Shown here: positions 44,850 through 56,204 of the stretch, piece by piece | Layout: every line of letters starts with the position of its first letter | Numbering within the stretch: position 1 is the stretch's first letter | Assembly: GCA_001692895.1 (NCBI GenBank) | Contig: KV748247.1 | Span: forward strand, 620,001 to 684,000 | Length of the DNA: 64,000 bases | Direction of reading: 5' to 3' | Origin: Cenococcum geophilum 1.58 | Lineage: Eukaryota > Ascomycota > Dothideomycetes > Gloniales > Gloniaceae | The notes under the pieces: generated by a model | Told to the model about the DNA's origin: nothing | Databases searched by the model: none | What the model saw: the letters and a program-made list of their open reading frames with translations, nothing else | Made by a program: the position numbers and the translations under genes

Positions 44850-46514
44850 TAATCGTAGTATAATATTAATATTACTTTGCCCCAGTAATGCAAGCGGTTT
44901 AGATTAATTCTAAAGTCTAAAATCTAAATTAAACCTTTAATATGGTTGCTTTGCCTAAAGGTATAGAAATATCACTATACTTGCGTATCTAGAGTTAGGT
45001 AATTCTTTTCCTCAACGTTCCTTAGTTCGTTTTTACTTGGCTATACCTTCCTTAATTACGATGGACGCGATATATTATTATGCGGTAGCTCCTAGATAGC
45101 TAGGGGATTAGGTAAGTCTTTCTTTATATCTATAGTAATATAAAATAGATCTAGTTTATATCTAGGGCTTTAAAACGGCTTAATATAGGGCGTAGTGTTT
45201 CCTAATTCTAAATTATTAGTTAAACGTCCTGTAAAGGCGAGATATACCTTAATAGCATTGATGTACTCGGAATAGTCCCAACTAGTAAAATTGTTTACTT
45301 AAAGTCTAAGAATTATACGTTTTTGGCTAGCGTTTAGCACTAGGGGTTTTATTAATATATAGGGGCGTTTAACATTGGTTGCGGTCTAAGGATTTTAGGG
45401 GTTAGAGTAGGGAAATTGCTTGGCTATTATAAGCTTCGGCTACGTACGCTACTACGGCTAGCTAAGTAGCAACCTAATAGGAGATCTAGGTGGTAAGTAA
45501 TGCTTAGATTCGCCTATAAGAATTCAGTTACTTATATGAAACTATAAATACGGATATCTATATAGCGTAACTAAACTAACTAATTCAGGTATGTAGGTTA
45601 TATAAACCCTTTAATATTCATGTATAAATTATCCTATATAGGTGTATAGATAATGGAATTCTAAACGCACTAACTTTAGCTTTTATATTTAGTTAAAAAA
45701 TAACTTTATATATAATAAGTTATAGCAGAATCTATATAATAAAATATTAAAATTTATAGAAGTATAAGTAAGTCTACACCCTAAATGCTATATATTTAGG
45801 CCTAAAAATAATTAACAAAGAGGAACTTATATATGATTTTTGGGACTAGGTGAATCTTTCTTAAACAATTTTATAAATTATTTTTAAGATATAGAGGCGT
45901 TTATAAACACTCCNTAGGACTACTAAATAAGGAANTTCGCAATAACTAAAACAGCCCTTTNNCTAAAAAACACGTGTTGGCTTATAAAATTTCCACCCTA
46001 AGGCAAAATATGCAAATAGACGTCAGATAAAAGTTAATCTTTAATAATATTAGATATGGGTTTAATATACATGCTATGTCTACTTCCCCTAAACACCATT
46101 AAAGGGCAAGTATTTAGAGGTGGTATAGGTGGGAATGAATAAACTAATCAAAAGTCTTATTATTTAGTGAAGAATTTAGTATAACGCTTAATTAATTGAG
46201 CGTATAATAAGAAGGTTAATATATAATCCACTTATAGGCACATAAACTTCTTAGTTAGGGCGTGCAAGAGCTACTAAATATTTAATATAATAATAGGGAT
46301 AGAGATAACCACAATCCTAGTAATAATGGCAACGTTACTTACACATTTTAAAGAAAATAAATTAGAGTAAGATCTAGGCGGCGTTAAGAAGGATAGTATA
46401 GCCTTAGTAGGGTGCTTATAAGGACTAAGGCCGCACTATATAAACAGTTTATATTACTGCTGCCCAATAAGGCGCTACCTTAGTAGTATTATACGACACT
46501 AGACCACATAGCAT
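44850..46514 (-). pseudogene. Unknown repeated gene, copy R3 (interrupted and broken)
   Basis: The C-terminal block and the N-terminal start region (near 46514) are recognisable by comparison with R1 and R2. The centre is replaced by 45500-46209. No additional function can be read. Confidence 0.45.
45500..46209. other. Unassigned ~700-bp insert within R3
   Basis: AT-rich, with several N (45914, 45935, 45961-45962). CA/TG dinucleotides are more frequent than around it (for example AAGGCAAAATATGCAAATAG near 46000), suggesting less or later mutation. I see no coding frame, terminal repeats or target duplication. Confidence 0.4.
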
Positions 46515-46552
46515 TAGGGGTAAAAAAGTACTACTTATTTTAAAAAAACATA

Positions 46553-46600
46553 GGCTAGCTACTAAGGCGTTAGCTAAGCTAAGGGATTACTACCTTAATA
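46553..46600. repeat. Gypsy-1 LTR remnant
   Basis: AGGCTAGCTACTAAGGCGTTAGCTAAG (split AGGCTAGCTACT/AAGGCGTTAGCTAAG) corresponds to 40545-40567. Confidence 0.5.
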
Positions 46601-46671
46601 AAGGTCTAAAATGGTATTATAGACGGTAAAGGTAAATAGTAATATAGAGAGTAGATAGCAAATTAAGGTAG

Positions 46672-46694
46672 TTTTTTAGAAGCCTTTTTAAAAG
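46672..46694 (+). repeat. Palindrome copy 8
   Basis: Core decayed to AGAAGCCTTTTTA. Confidence 0.75.
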
Positions 46695-46714
46695 TCCCCC
46701 TAGCTAGCGGCCTA

Positions 46715-47440
46715 ACTATAGTACAACATTAATCTATTACTTTGCCCTAGTAATGCAAGTGGTTTAGATAGGTTCTAGAATAAGGCCAAAACTAGTCTAA
46801 AATCTAAATCTAACCTTTAATATGGCTGCTTTGCCTAAGGGTATAAAACATCACTATACTTGCGTATCCGAGTTAGGTAATTTATTTCCTTAATAACATT
46901 CTAAATTTGTTTTACTTAGCTATATACTAAGTTAGCTAATTTATAGAAGAGGGAATACTAGCCTTATAACTTTCCCTCCTTATTATAATGGACGCGATAT
47001 ATCTTATATAGTAGCTCCTAGATAGTTAGGGGGTTAGGTATATCTTTTTCTATATTTATAGTAATATAAAATAAGATCTAGTTTATATCTAGGGCTTAAA
47101 ACGGCTTAATATAGGCGTAGTGTTTCTAGAATTCTAAATTATTAGTTAAACGTCCTGTAAAGGCGAGATATACCTTAATAGCATTGATGTACTCGGAATA
47201 GTCCCAACTAGTAAATTTGTTTACTTAAAGTCTAAGAATTATACGTTTTGGCTAGCGTTTAGCACTAGGGGGTTTAGTACTAGGGGCGTTTAACATTGTG
47301 CGGTCTAAGGATTTTAGGGGTTAGAGTATAGGGAAATTGCTTGGCTATTATAAGCTTCGGCTACGTACGCTACTACGGCCTAGCTAAGTAGCAACTAATA
47401 GGAGATCTAGGCGGTAGTAATGCTTAAAAGGAATCCGTTC
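46715..47440 (-). pseudogene. Unknown repeated gene, copy R4 (C-terminal part)
   Basis: Matches the 38640-39150 segment of R1 (VNKFTSWDYSEYINAIKVY-type reading near 47170-47230). It has no start region. Confidence 0.45.
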
Positions 47441-47490
47441 TACTATTCCTTACTATAGCGCAACTTATAGAAAATACGGATGCTTTTATA

Positions 47491-47665
47491 AACCTTAACT
47501 AAGTACTTACTAGGTGGTAATGTACAAGGCAATATTTAGAAAGCCTTTTAAGAAATAGTCCTAGTATACAACGTTATCCGATAAAGGTGTATATAAAGTG
47601 AAGTTCCTAAAAGTCTATAAGGCGTGTAGGCCTAAGCGTTATATATTACGCGAACAGGCTAGCGT
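47491..47665. repeat. Block S, copy 3
   Basis: Matches 42500-42660 closely, including TTTAGAAAGCCTTTTAAGAA. Confidence 0.65.
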
Positions 47666-48193
47666 ATAACCCTAGGATTTTCGCTAAACTACTTTATAAG
47701 TGTATAGCGCAACATTTATATATAAACATCGCAATCCTATACCCAATTCACACGGTATATTTATAGAAATTTACAATTTAAATAAATAAAAAAGTTAAAG
47801 GCTTGGCGATTATATAAGCTCGCTAGTCTAAATTAGAATCTTAAGAGGTCTATAAACCTAAACTTCTAAATCTTCGACTACTTTTAACTTAAATTCGCAT
47901 TTTTTAAGTTAACTAATTTAGCCATTCCTAACCCAGCATTTTGGATTTTGGATTTTGAATTTTAGATTCTATTGTTTAAGCAACCGTTTATACTGCTAAT
48001 ACTACACTTTTAGCCTAACACGCGTTTAGGCGGCTTTGTGCCGCATCTGCTCTAGCTACTTTAGTCTTTTTTAGAAGCCTTTCCAGATTTCCTTTTATAA
48101 GTCTTACTAAACCCTTGCCTTTTTTTTTATTATTAAGGCTGCGCGCAATACTAACCGTGGATAGATTAAGCCGTAAAGTTAGTTAAATTACAC
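47666..48193. other. Intergenic region before the SNF2-like gene
   Basis: No gene seen. It contains simple TTTTGGATTTTGGATTTTG repetition near 47940-47965 and palindrome copy 9 at 48067-48090. Confidence 0.4.
48067..48090 (+). repeat. Palindrome copy 9
   Basis: Upstream of the SNF2-like gene; right arm imperfect (CCTTTCCAGA). Confidence 0.7.
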
Positions 48194-51100
48194 TTAGTTA
48201 ATTAAGATAGACAATAACCCAGCGGACGGTATTAACTCGCCCCGCGATCCCGATATGGCTATACCTACTACTAAGAATAAACACGTAAGCCTAGTAGCTC
48301 CCTTAATGGCGTTAAGCATATTACCGCTAAAGGAACATTTATAGAAGCCTTCTGTAAATAGTCCTCTACCTAAAACCGTAACGTTATTACTATTACCAGC
48401 ACGCTCTCTTTTCGCGCCGCCGTTAGACCTGTAGTGGGATTTTAATAAGGCACTTAGCGGCATTAACAATTTAATAACGGATGCTACTAAAGTAATTACT
48501 ACAGGCGGTGACGCGGCAGCTACTAACCCTGCTGATTTAGATGCGGACAGCGCAGACTCCCTTTAGGATTTTAACCTAAAGGATATTAAAACTATAGTAG
48601 AAGCACCAGATACCGAAGAGGGTAAGGACGCTAATATCGCCAGAAGCTTACCCAAACTGGCCAACTTCTATAATCTCTTTACTTGAGAACTAAGCCATAT
48701 TATAGAGAACGAACCATTTATATCTATATTTAAGGCTATTAACGAAGCCGTCTTTTAGCTAGCTCATAAGGTGTCTATACACACGCAGAAACCTTAGCCC
48801 CGCATATTTAACCTAAAAACGGTTGTCTATACACTGTCTGCGGGAGAGTATTACGGCAACTAGAAGTTCTCTAATCCTTAGTTAGAAAAACAGGACGGAT
48901 AGAGCTCTATCGACCACTATGCCAATTTTCTATATAAAATAAGACAAACCTTCTACTTTAGGAAAGGAGGATTTCTCTTTAGTAAAGGCTTAACTAAGGA
49001 TATAGCTAACCAGCGCATCTGGTTAATTCTTAAGCGCGCTAATGCATATAATGCTCCTTCTAGGGTTATAAAACGCAAGCATAAAGCAAATAAGCGCAAG
49101 CTTAAGGGTTTAGAAAATAATACCCTAGGTAAGAGGCGATCGCGCGCAGGGAAGAAGACTTCTAGGAAGCCTTCCAACAAAAACCTAAACAGTACCTTTA
49201 GTGATGCCTTGCCGGCGGATAGCAACGATGACTATAATAAAGAAGAACTGGACATAGTAGACCCGCAATTAATAATTGAGGATATAGCCGTTAGTCCGGC
49301 AACATTTAATATAGGTAATAATGACGATAACTACGTCCGTGGGTTAATAAAGCTTAAGCTGCCCCCCGAGTTTCGCTAAGTAGCAAACTATAAATACTAA
49401 TACTGGTAATATGCCTATATGCGCTAGCTTATAAAGACGTATTATAAAGCAATAGCCGTTACTGAGCGGATGCAGTTAGGACTTAACAACGCCGCGGCCG
49501 CGAGGATAGATAGGTTAGGCATAGTAGATAGCTAGGCATAGGTTATAGAGGACAATGCTACTAAAAAAGACAATGACGATAAAGACCTTAATAGGGCCGA
49601 TAATATAGTTTGTATAGGCTAGCCTACAGTAAAGGATCTTAAAAACCTGGCTAAGCTAAGTAAGCTAATAAACAATGCCAAATACCAATAGGACAATATT
49701 AAAGAGTCTATGCAAAACCTTTGGATTAAAGATTAACGTAAACCCCGTCTCCTTCGCTAGTCGTTATCAACGCCGCTTCGCTAGTAGCAGCTCGTTGGGA
49801 TAAATACTATTATAAACGCACGTGAGCACAGAAAGATGCGGGGAATAATACTAGCGGACATTATTAGTCTGGGTAAGACTTTTCAGCTTACCGGCTATAT
49901 ATTATATATAAGTTGCTACTACCACCTATGCTAAAGGAGACTTTCCAGAAGGCTTCCTAAAATTGTTCTTATTTACTAACTAGCTCTTAAACAATTAATA
50001 AGTAGGAAAAGGTATTCCGCCGCGCCACCAAAAAACGTAACGCTGCTGCGCTTAAAGTAATTAGTCCAGCAAAGCCATTCCTAGTAGTCGTCCCGCTTAT
50101 GCTTATTAAATAGTAGATTAAAAAGCTGCAGCGATTCTTACCCGTCTTCGATATCTAGGTGTACTATAATAAATCGTTAACCTAAAAATCCGCCGCTGCT
50201 AATGTCTAGCGTTAAAATGAAATCCTTACGTAAAAGTATAAACTGTTTAACGGCGATCGCGCCAACGCACGCGTTATTGTTATTAGTACATACGGCACTA
50301 TTACATTACGTCACGGCCCGAGCGCACTTAAGAAGTAGCGTAAGAAAACCTATAGGGCGACGTTTAAGGCGAGGGGGTCGGTATATTAGCCTATTAACTG
50401 GTTTAAGACACTAGACAGGAAATGGCCCAGGGATCTCTTAGGTCGATAGTATAGCATTCTACTTAATAAAGCTTATTACGTAAGGAATAACAATTCCCTA
50501 GCGCATATTGCCATTAAGTTTATAGATTGTCCTTTCACCGTACTCTATAGCGCCACCCTACTATTTACAGGTATTAGGGACAACTTTAGCCTAGCGGCGC
50601 TAATTAAGCCTCGACCGAAGCTTAACTTCCTAATTAGAACTCCTAATAGCGCCGTCTTTAAGAAGAACGACGACCCCTTTAAGGTGGCGGACGATTACCT
50701 AGCGGCTATACTACGACTAACCTTAGCGTTATTCGCTGCGTTCGTCCTTAGCCTAAAGGATAGCGTTAAGTAGGGCCGTAGGCTTAAGCAGATTTGGTCG
50801 CAATATCTTATATATTAGCGGTACACGTCGTCCTATCCTATTAGTTCTACCCAAAATATAATTAGCTAGGCGCTCCCTCGCTATAAAAGCATCGTTCTTA
50901 ACCTTAACAATCCGCTAATGGCTTAAGCTATCTATAACACATTCGCGGAAGCCTTCCTTAAAAAGCTTATAGTAACGGACACCACTTGTATAGGGGACAG
51001 TCGCGTTATTATAAACGCTAACAGCTACTACGCGCTCGTGCTAATATCTACTTAGCCTATACTGGTACTCTCTTACTTAGCTATAAATCCACCTAAGAAG

Positions 51101-52396
51101 AGCAAAAAGGGCTGGTTAAAGAACCCTTATATAATCTATACCATTCTTAAACAAATAGCGAAGTCCCTAGAGCTTCCCGCGGCTATATAGCCGTATAACG
51201 TCCCGCCGGCATCTAATATTCTACCACTTATTGGGGCTATTCTGCAACACTTATCCCGGTTAAGCGCCCTAGTCGCTAATATAGCCGACCAGGTTATTAA
51301 ACGTAAGGAAAAGGCAATTGTTTAGTCGCTATACCCGCTAGAGCAGCTAATCATCCGCGAGATATTTGTGTCTTTTAGTATCAATACCCGCGTACTAGCC
51401 TCCGACCTCACTTAGGGCTAAAAATCCGATCTTATTAAAAATTTCAACTCGCTAAACGTCTACCAGGTCCTAATTGCCAGCTATATAGTAAATGGTACCG
51501 GTCTAAACTTGTAGTAAAGCTGCTATAATATCCACCTATTTAACCTAGCGCCTAGCGCAAACGCGTAGAAACAAGCAATTGGGCGTATATATTAATTAGG
51601 ACAGCCCCACAAGGTCATAGTTGTTAAATACTACGTGCGGCGGACGTTTAATAAAAAGGTAGTAAATACCTAGATCCTTCGCGCCCTTCCTAGTCTAATA
51701 GCCATAATTAATAAAGATTAAGTTTCTAAAACCTATATATACAATTACACAACGCCCAGGCTAGAGAACGTCCTTAATTTAATATCCCTAAAAGGTTTCC
51801 ACCTAAACAATAAAGGGAAACTATGGCATTTATTAAATCCTAATATCCTATAAGAGCTACTAGACAAACCCCTACTCAAACCTAAGAAAGTTCTAATCCA
51901 GTTCTTTACAACTTAACGCGGCCGCCAGGCTATCTAATATGGAGGTTTTAGTAAAGCCTTTTAGGAAAACCTCTATCTAACCGTAGAATCCGATCTGGAA
52001 GTCCAATCGGAAATAAAAGACGATGAGGATAAAGGTCCTAAGCGCAAGCCAAAAGCATTAAGACGTAAGCGTAAGGCTACGCCTAGTGAGGTTAAAGACA
52101 ACGAAGATATAGGTTCTAATACCGGTGCGGCGCCCGTAATAGCTATATAGAAGACACACTTACGCGCAGCAGGCAAAAAACCTATTAAGGCTGCCGGCCC
52201 TAAGGTACGAGCCAAAAAGGCGCCTATTATTAAGACTAAAGCCAGCAAACTAAAAATATTACGGGCTAAGTAGTAAAACACCGGGCCCGCTACTTCTGCT
52301 ACTACTACGGTATCCTCTAGCAAAAACCTATGGAAGCGCGCCAAGGTCGACCTAAACGTTAGTAGAATGACTACCCCTAACAATAAGTACGCATAG
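48194..52396 (+). pseudogene. SNF2-family DNA-dependent ATPase/helicase (broken)
   Basis: The frame includes an N-terminal region with KRKHKANKRKLKG and a further Lys/Arg run (about 49070-49180, nuclear-signal-like). Motif I GIILADIISLGKTFQLTGY is at 49842, where the Walker GLGKT has become SLGKT. Motif Ia KPFLVVVPLMLIK lies at 50072, motif II LLNKAYYVRNNNS at 50462 (DEAH changed to NKAY), and the C-lobe GLNL--SCYNIHLFNLAPS with KQAIGRIY-LGQPHKV at 51500-51640, the SNF2 motif V/VI block. A charged tail (PKRKPKALRRKRK, about 52030-52080) follows, with a stop at 52394 or slightly beyond. Motif I is in one frame and Ia onward in another; the change falls at about 49940-49990, at palindrome copy 10. 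Minus-strand open frames at 48194-48469, 48953-49225 and 51973-52383 are shadows. Confidence 0.87.
49942..49963 (+). repeat. Palindrome copy 10, inside the SNF2-like gene
   Basis: TTTCCAGAAGGCTTCCTAAA, G-centred. It lies between helicase motifs I and Ia, where the reading frame changes. Confidence 0.8.
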
Positions 52397-52431
52397 TCCT
52401 ACTTACCCAATACCGCAATTATTAGTTAGAC

Positions 52432-52453
52432 TTTTATCGGAAGGCTTCCTAAA
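52432..52453 (+). repeat. Palindrome copy 11
   Basis: 36 bp after the first possible stop of the SNF2-like gene. Confidence 0.8.
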
Positions 52454-52479
52454 TAAGTCCATATTGGTATTTTCACAAG

Positions 52480-53260
52480 TCTTTATAATTTTCTATATTC
52501 TCTACTACTGGAATCCCTGCCTAAATTAGGTTTTCACTAAGCATCTTTCTTTAATAGGGTTAGTATTACCATCTTCCTACTTAGACGCTGATTTCCCGTT
52601 GGCCCACTCTTAGCTTCGCTCTTATACTAACCGCTAGCATTAGCGCGCCGGATTTTTGGTCTTATTGCCTCCTTATAGATAACCGTAATAGCCTCTAGTT
52701 AGCTTTTTAGAAAGGCTTCCCGTATTTCTTTCTTGCTCTAGTTAGATCTCTTAGGTATTATTCTAACGGCCATCCTTTTGTATTCCCTTTTAACGGTATA
52801 CCGTCTAAATGTTTCCTTTTTCACTTCCCTATCTTGCTTTCTTACTTTTTTACTTTCTTACTCTAGCATCTAGTGCTGATACCTCTGGGACCTTAAAATT
52901 GCTTAGTTAACTAACAGACCTATTTACTCCTAGTGGCGTTAGCTAAGATTCTTTTGTAAAAGGCTCCTAATAAAGCACTAACTAATCCGTGCTCTAGCAC
53001 TTATTCACTAGCGTATATCCCTACTTAGACTTTAGTTATTATTACCACTAGCCCCCCTATATAAAAGAGGTAGTTAGCAATACGAAGACTTCTACCTTAA
53101 TTAATAACTGTGTAAGTGATACCTATTTCGTCTTATGCACTTAACATACTATAAAAAACATTTGTCCGTTATTAGCAGCTTGCGTTAACTAGCCATTATA
53201 CTTACGTGCTTCTATACTATGTCGGTATCTACGGTATATATCCGTTGCTTTATAACTAAC
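52480..53260 (-). pseudogene. Unknown minus-strand coding relic
   Basis: Not recognised. The best segment (about 52560-52900, minus strand) is highly basic: ESKKVRKQDREVKKETFRRY, then KREYKRMAVRIIPKRSN, then KKEIREAFLKS and EAIRPKIRRANASG. The EAFLKS word is palindrome copy 12 (52704-52724) read as codons. The upstream part (52.9-53.26 kb) is less convincing. It could be the tail of a DNA-binding protein, but there is no domain to support this. Confidence 0.35.
52704..52724 (+). repeat. Palindrome copy 12
   Basis: TTTTTAGAAAGGCTTCCCG. Lies within the basic minus-strand relic. Confidence 0.7.
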
Positions 53261-53272
53261 GCTTATGGGCAT

Positions 53273-53295
53273 GTTCTAGAAGGCTTTCTAAAAAG
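53273..53295 (+). repeat. Palindrome copy 13
   Basis: TTCTAGAAGGCTTTCTAAAA, between two minus-strand relics. Confidence 0.75.
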
Positions 53296-53439
53296 CTCCC
53301 TGGCGTTATTACGGCAATGCTATCTAAGCAGATATTAACCATTTGGCCGTACTACCGGGTATAGAGAGATATATAAGCATATACTGTACTAATCTAGCCT
53401 ATTACCTAGAGTAAAGCCTACAAACATTATAGTATCTAG

Positions 53440-53860
53440 GACCACGACTATTTATTACTATTACACTCGACCATTACTATCTTCCGCATCCCAGCCACTG
53501 TTCTCATCTTAGAAGGACTTATTTAGGGCTATACATGTTTATTCATTTAAGCGTTAATAATTACGTCCTTAAGCTTCTCGCGGGCAGTATAGGCCTTGCT
53601 AGACCAGCGCTGTATAAGTAAAGCCTGGATACCCTTAACAACGGTACGCAGTAAAGTAGCTTCCTTTAACTTTATATGCCTGGTAAGGTCTTTAGAAACC
53701 TGCTACATATTAGCCTATATAACGCCACTTTAGGTTAGCTAATTATAAACCGCACAGCTATCATCCCTAAAGGTCGCTGCATTGTTATAATAAGGAACGT
53801 TAATGCTAACAGCCTACGTGCTATTATTAACACTGAGTATATTAATATATCATAGTTACT
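53440..53860 (-). pseudogene. Unknown minus-strand coding relic, ~140 codons
   Basis: Not recognised. One minus frame reads SINVPYYNNAATFRDDS, SGVI-ANM-QVSKDLTRHIK, LKEATLLRTVVKGIQALLIQ and RWSSKAYTAREKLKDVII with few stops. The alternating charged and hydrophobic pattern suggests an alpha-helical protein. It occupies the segment between palindromes at 53273 and 53942. Confidence 0.45.
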
Positions 53861-53941
53861 CTATATTTAGGTCCTTACTAGAATTTTATTAGCTGCGTAA
53901 TACTGTTAACCTTTCTAAAGTTCCCTTTACCTATATTATAC

Positions 53942-53965
53942 TTTTTAGGAAGCCTTCTAAAAAAA
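53942..53965 (+). repeat. Palindrome copy 14
   Basis: TTTTTAGGAAGCCTTCTAAA; the only C-centred copy in the right half. Confidence 0.8.
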
Positions 53966-54649
53966 TATCTATTATTGTAGAACTTACCTATAATACCTAT
54001 TTCCACTACTTTCTATCTATTTTCTATTTTAACTATATTCTACCCTCCCTACTAATTAGAACTTACCTATTGCATATTTTTAAATTTAATATCTAGTTAA
54101 AGGATCTCTCCCTAATTTATTATCTTATAATTGATTAAACCTAATTACTACTCTAAACTACTCTTCCTTCCTTAACTTATCCTTTACCTACTTATACCTC
54201 AGCCATTTATAAAATTAAGTATTATACCAATTATATGTAGTGTTGTCTTTCTTTTATTTTTACTATAGCTACTACTTAGATTTTTATCTAAAGGCTTTCC
54301 TAGAAGTGTTCTTAGTACCTTAGTTATAGGCCATAGCCTTTCTTACCTATACTATTGTTTATAAACTAATGATTAACTATATGTCCTTTACTTAGTTAGA
54401 TCCTTTATTAGTAAAAATAAATTTATTCTTTCCTAAGTAAAATGGACTTAGAAGAATAGATATAAAATTTAAATTATAAAAATTATAAAAAATAGTTAGT
54501 TAAGAGCTTATATAATCATACTATATTAATTATTTATTTTTCTAAATTTAAAGCTAAACTTCTATTCCCTTAACAACTTAATTCAATTTCCATTTTCCAA
54601 ATTCTACCTTCTAAATTTCTATCTACCAGCTATTAAAAATCTTGCGAAA
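53966..54649. other. AT-rich noncoding stretch
   Basis: Contains palindrome copy 15 (54281-54306) and low-complexity AT; no gene. Simple CTA/CTTA-rich sequence dominates. Confidence 0.45.
54281..54306 (+). repeat. Palindrome copy 15
   Basis: TTTATCTAAAGGCTTTCCTA; upstream of gene D1. Confidence 0.7.
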
Positions 54650-55487
54650 ATGAACTACCTATAGAATTATAATCTAACACTTGCACATACACGCGTTTAT
54701 GCTGTTAATTATGCTAAGCCTAATCCCAATCTATGTCTAGGCTGCACAATTCGTGCACTGGAAAAGGTTATACATAGCCTTAATCCTATATGGTGCAACT
54801 TTGTATATAAGGATTAAGTCCGTTTCTTTACTGACCCCAACTATCCCTATCGACAATACATTAATTACTTTATTCTAGACAATAACTGCTATTAAGTAAG
54901 TTTATACTAATATACACTTTACTACTCTAACTTATAATAAATAGGTCCTTAAGAAGCATGCTAATACCGTAAAGGCCGTAATAGGCAGATTACTTATTAA
55001 TGGGAAGCCACCCTTAGCTAGAGCCAATATACACCCTAGACTATAGGCTAATAACGAGTGGCGCTATAAGACTAAAGAACTAGCACTAGCTCTAATGCGA
55101 ACGTAAGTCCACNATATATTATAACCCTAACATTATAATAACTAATATAGTATGTCTATTAAAAAATATNGACCNNGTTCTCAAATTATATTNCACTCTG
55201 GCGCTANNTCCTTTATTAATAATAAAGCTAAGACNAAACCTTATATAAATGCTACTATGGTCGGTTATTAATCCTAAGCTATACTAGCTTAGTAAACTAA
55301 TGTTTATTAGGATATCTATAAGGAGTTTGGCAATAGTTACCCTAATACTACAGCAGTTAATAAAGCGGCGCTAATAGTTGCACTTGCGGAAGGGGTTAGG
55401 ACATTACTTTTTAGGCATAAGTCTAAACAGTATAAAGCGGCTAGTGCAGAGCTAGAGGCTACGGTAGATAGGTTTAAGTTAGAGTAA
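54650..55487 (+). pseudogene. Gene D1: small Cys-containing protein with introns (lightly damaged)
   Basis: Not recognised. Exon 1 starts at ATG 54650 (MNYL-NYNLTLAHTRVYAVN) and contains AKPNPNLCLGCTIRALEKV, a CxxC pair, then PIWCNFVYKD. A fungal-type intron follows at 54896-54944 (GTAAGT, CTAAC branch site at 54927, TAG). Exon 2 to 55102 (KKHANTVKAVIGRLLINGKP) has a single stop. A second GTAAGT at 55103 begins another intron through a stretch with several N. The last exon ends FRHKSKQYKAASAELEATVD...KLE and TAA at 55485-55487. Far fewer stops than elsewhere, so mutation here is light. It is a paralogue of D2. The CxxC pair may bind metal; no known domain is visible. Confidence 0.6.
54896..54944 (+). 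other. Spliceosomal intron 1 of gene D1
   Basis: 49 bp, GTAAGT donor, CTAAC branch-site consensus 14 bp from the TAG acceptor. Length and signals are typical of filamentous fungi, and the frame continues in phase 0. Confidence 0.7.
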
Positions 55488-56204
55488 CTCTAAGTTTACT
55501 TCTTTAGATATAGGGTTAATGGTTTCAAATTGCATATAGAGGACTTCTTAAGTTNGGTATTAGAGATATCCAATATCAATTCAAAATTGGTGATCGGGTT
55601 TATAGAGTAATTGGATATATNNTATTATAATAAAGATGTCTCTATAAAGTGGAAATAAATGGTAGTATATTATAATGGATTAATATATTATATAACATAG
55701 ATTAAAGGGAGTTTTTAGAAAGGCTTCCTAAAAATGTCTATAGGTAGTATACTAGGAAATAAAATATAGTATATATTGGACCAAAGTATTCTAAAAAGGG
55801 TGGTTATATTTAAAATATATAATAGGTAAGTTCTAATAGTAGATTAGTACAATATAGTTTAGAAAATAGTAGAAAATAGATTAATAGGTATAAAGTAGTA
55901 GAAAAAGAGGTATTATGGATAAGTTCTATAATATATATATTTTTATTTAGGGATTTTAAAAAAGGGTATACAGTTTAGAGAAGTGTAATATAAAATATAG
56001 CGATATAGTATTATTAGTAGTAAGGTAGTTTTAAAGGATAATAATTGGATTTAAATTATATAATGGATCGCTTACATAATCTAAAGTATATAAATTTTTT
56101 TTTTTTAATTAAAATCCTAAACTTCTAAAAGCTTGTTACGGAATAGAACCTAAATATTAAATTTGACTCTATTCTAAGCATCCTTTATTAATTTCAATTT
56201 CGGG
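55488..56204. other. Intergenic region between D1 and D2
   Basis: AT-rich; holds palindrome copy 16 (55712-55735), N at 55555 and 55621-55622, and a 12-T run near 56097. No gene seen. Confidence 0.45.
55712..55735 (+). repeat. Palindrome copy 16
   Basis: TTTTTAGAAAGGCTTCCTAA, nearly midway between the paralogues D1 and D2. Confidence 0.85.

Larger units (their letters stand above)
44790..46552 (+). repeat. Module R3
   Basis: Third R unit. The left part matches R1 to about 45500, then about 700 bp of unrelated sequence intervene, then it resumes at 46210 (CCACTTATAGGCACATAAAC) to 46552. Confidence 0.75.
46655..47490 (+). repeat. Module R4 (truncated)
   Basis: Fourth R unit: palindrome, leader and the C-terminal part of the unknown gene, ending near 47490 in block S. 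The gene start region is missing. Confidence 0.75.

Noticed and set aside
38453-47490. R modules as a Starship captain (DUF3435) gene
   Set aside because: I could not find the expected recombinase motifs in the minus-strand translation, so no such claim is made.
50202-50414. Plus-strand open frame starting MSSVKMKSLRK
   Set aside because: It is out of frame with the SNF2 motifs on both sides (50072 and 50462 share one frame, this is another); treated as a shadow.
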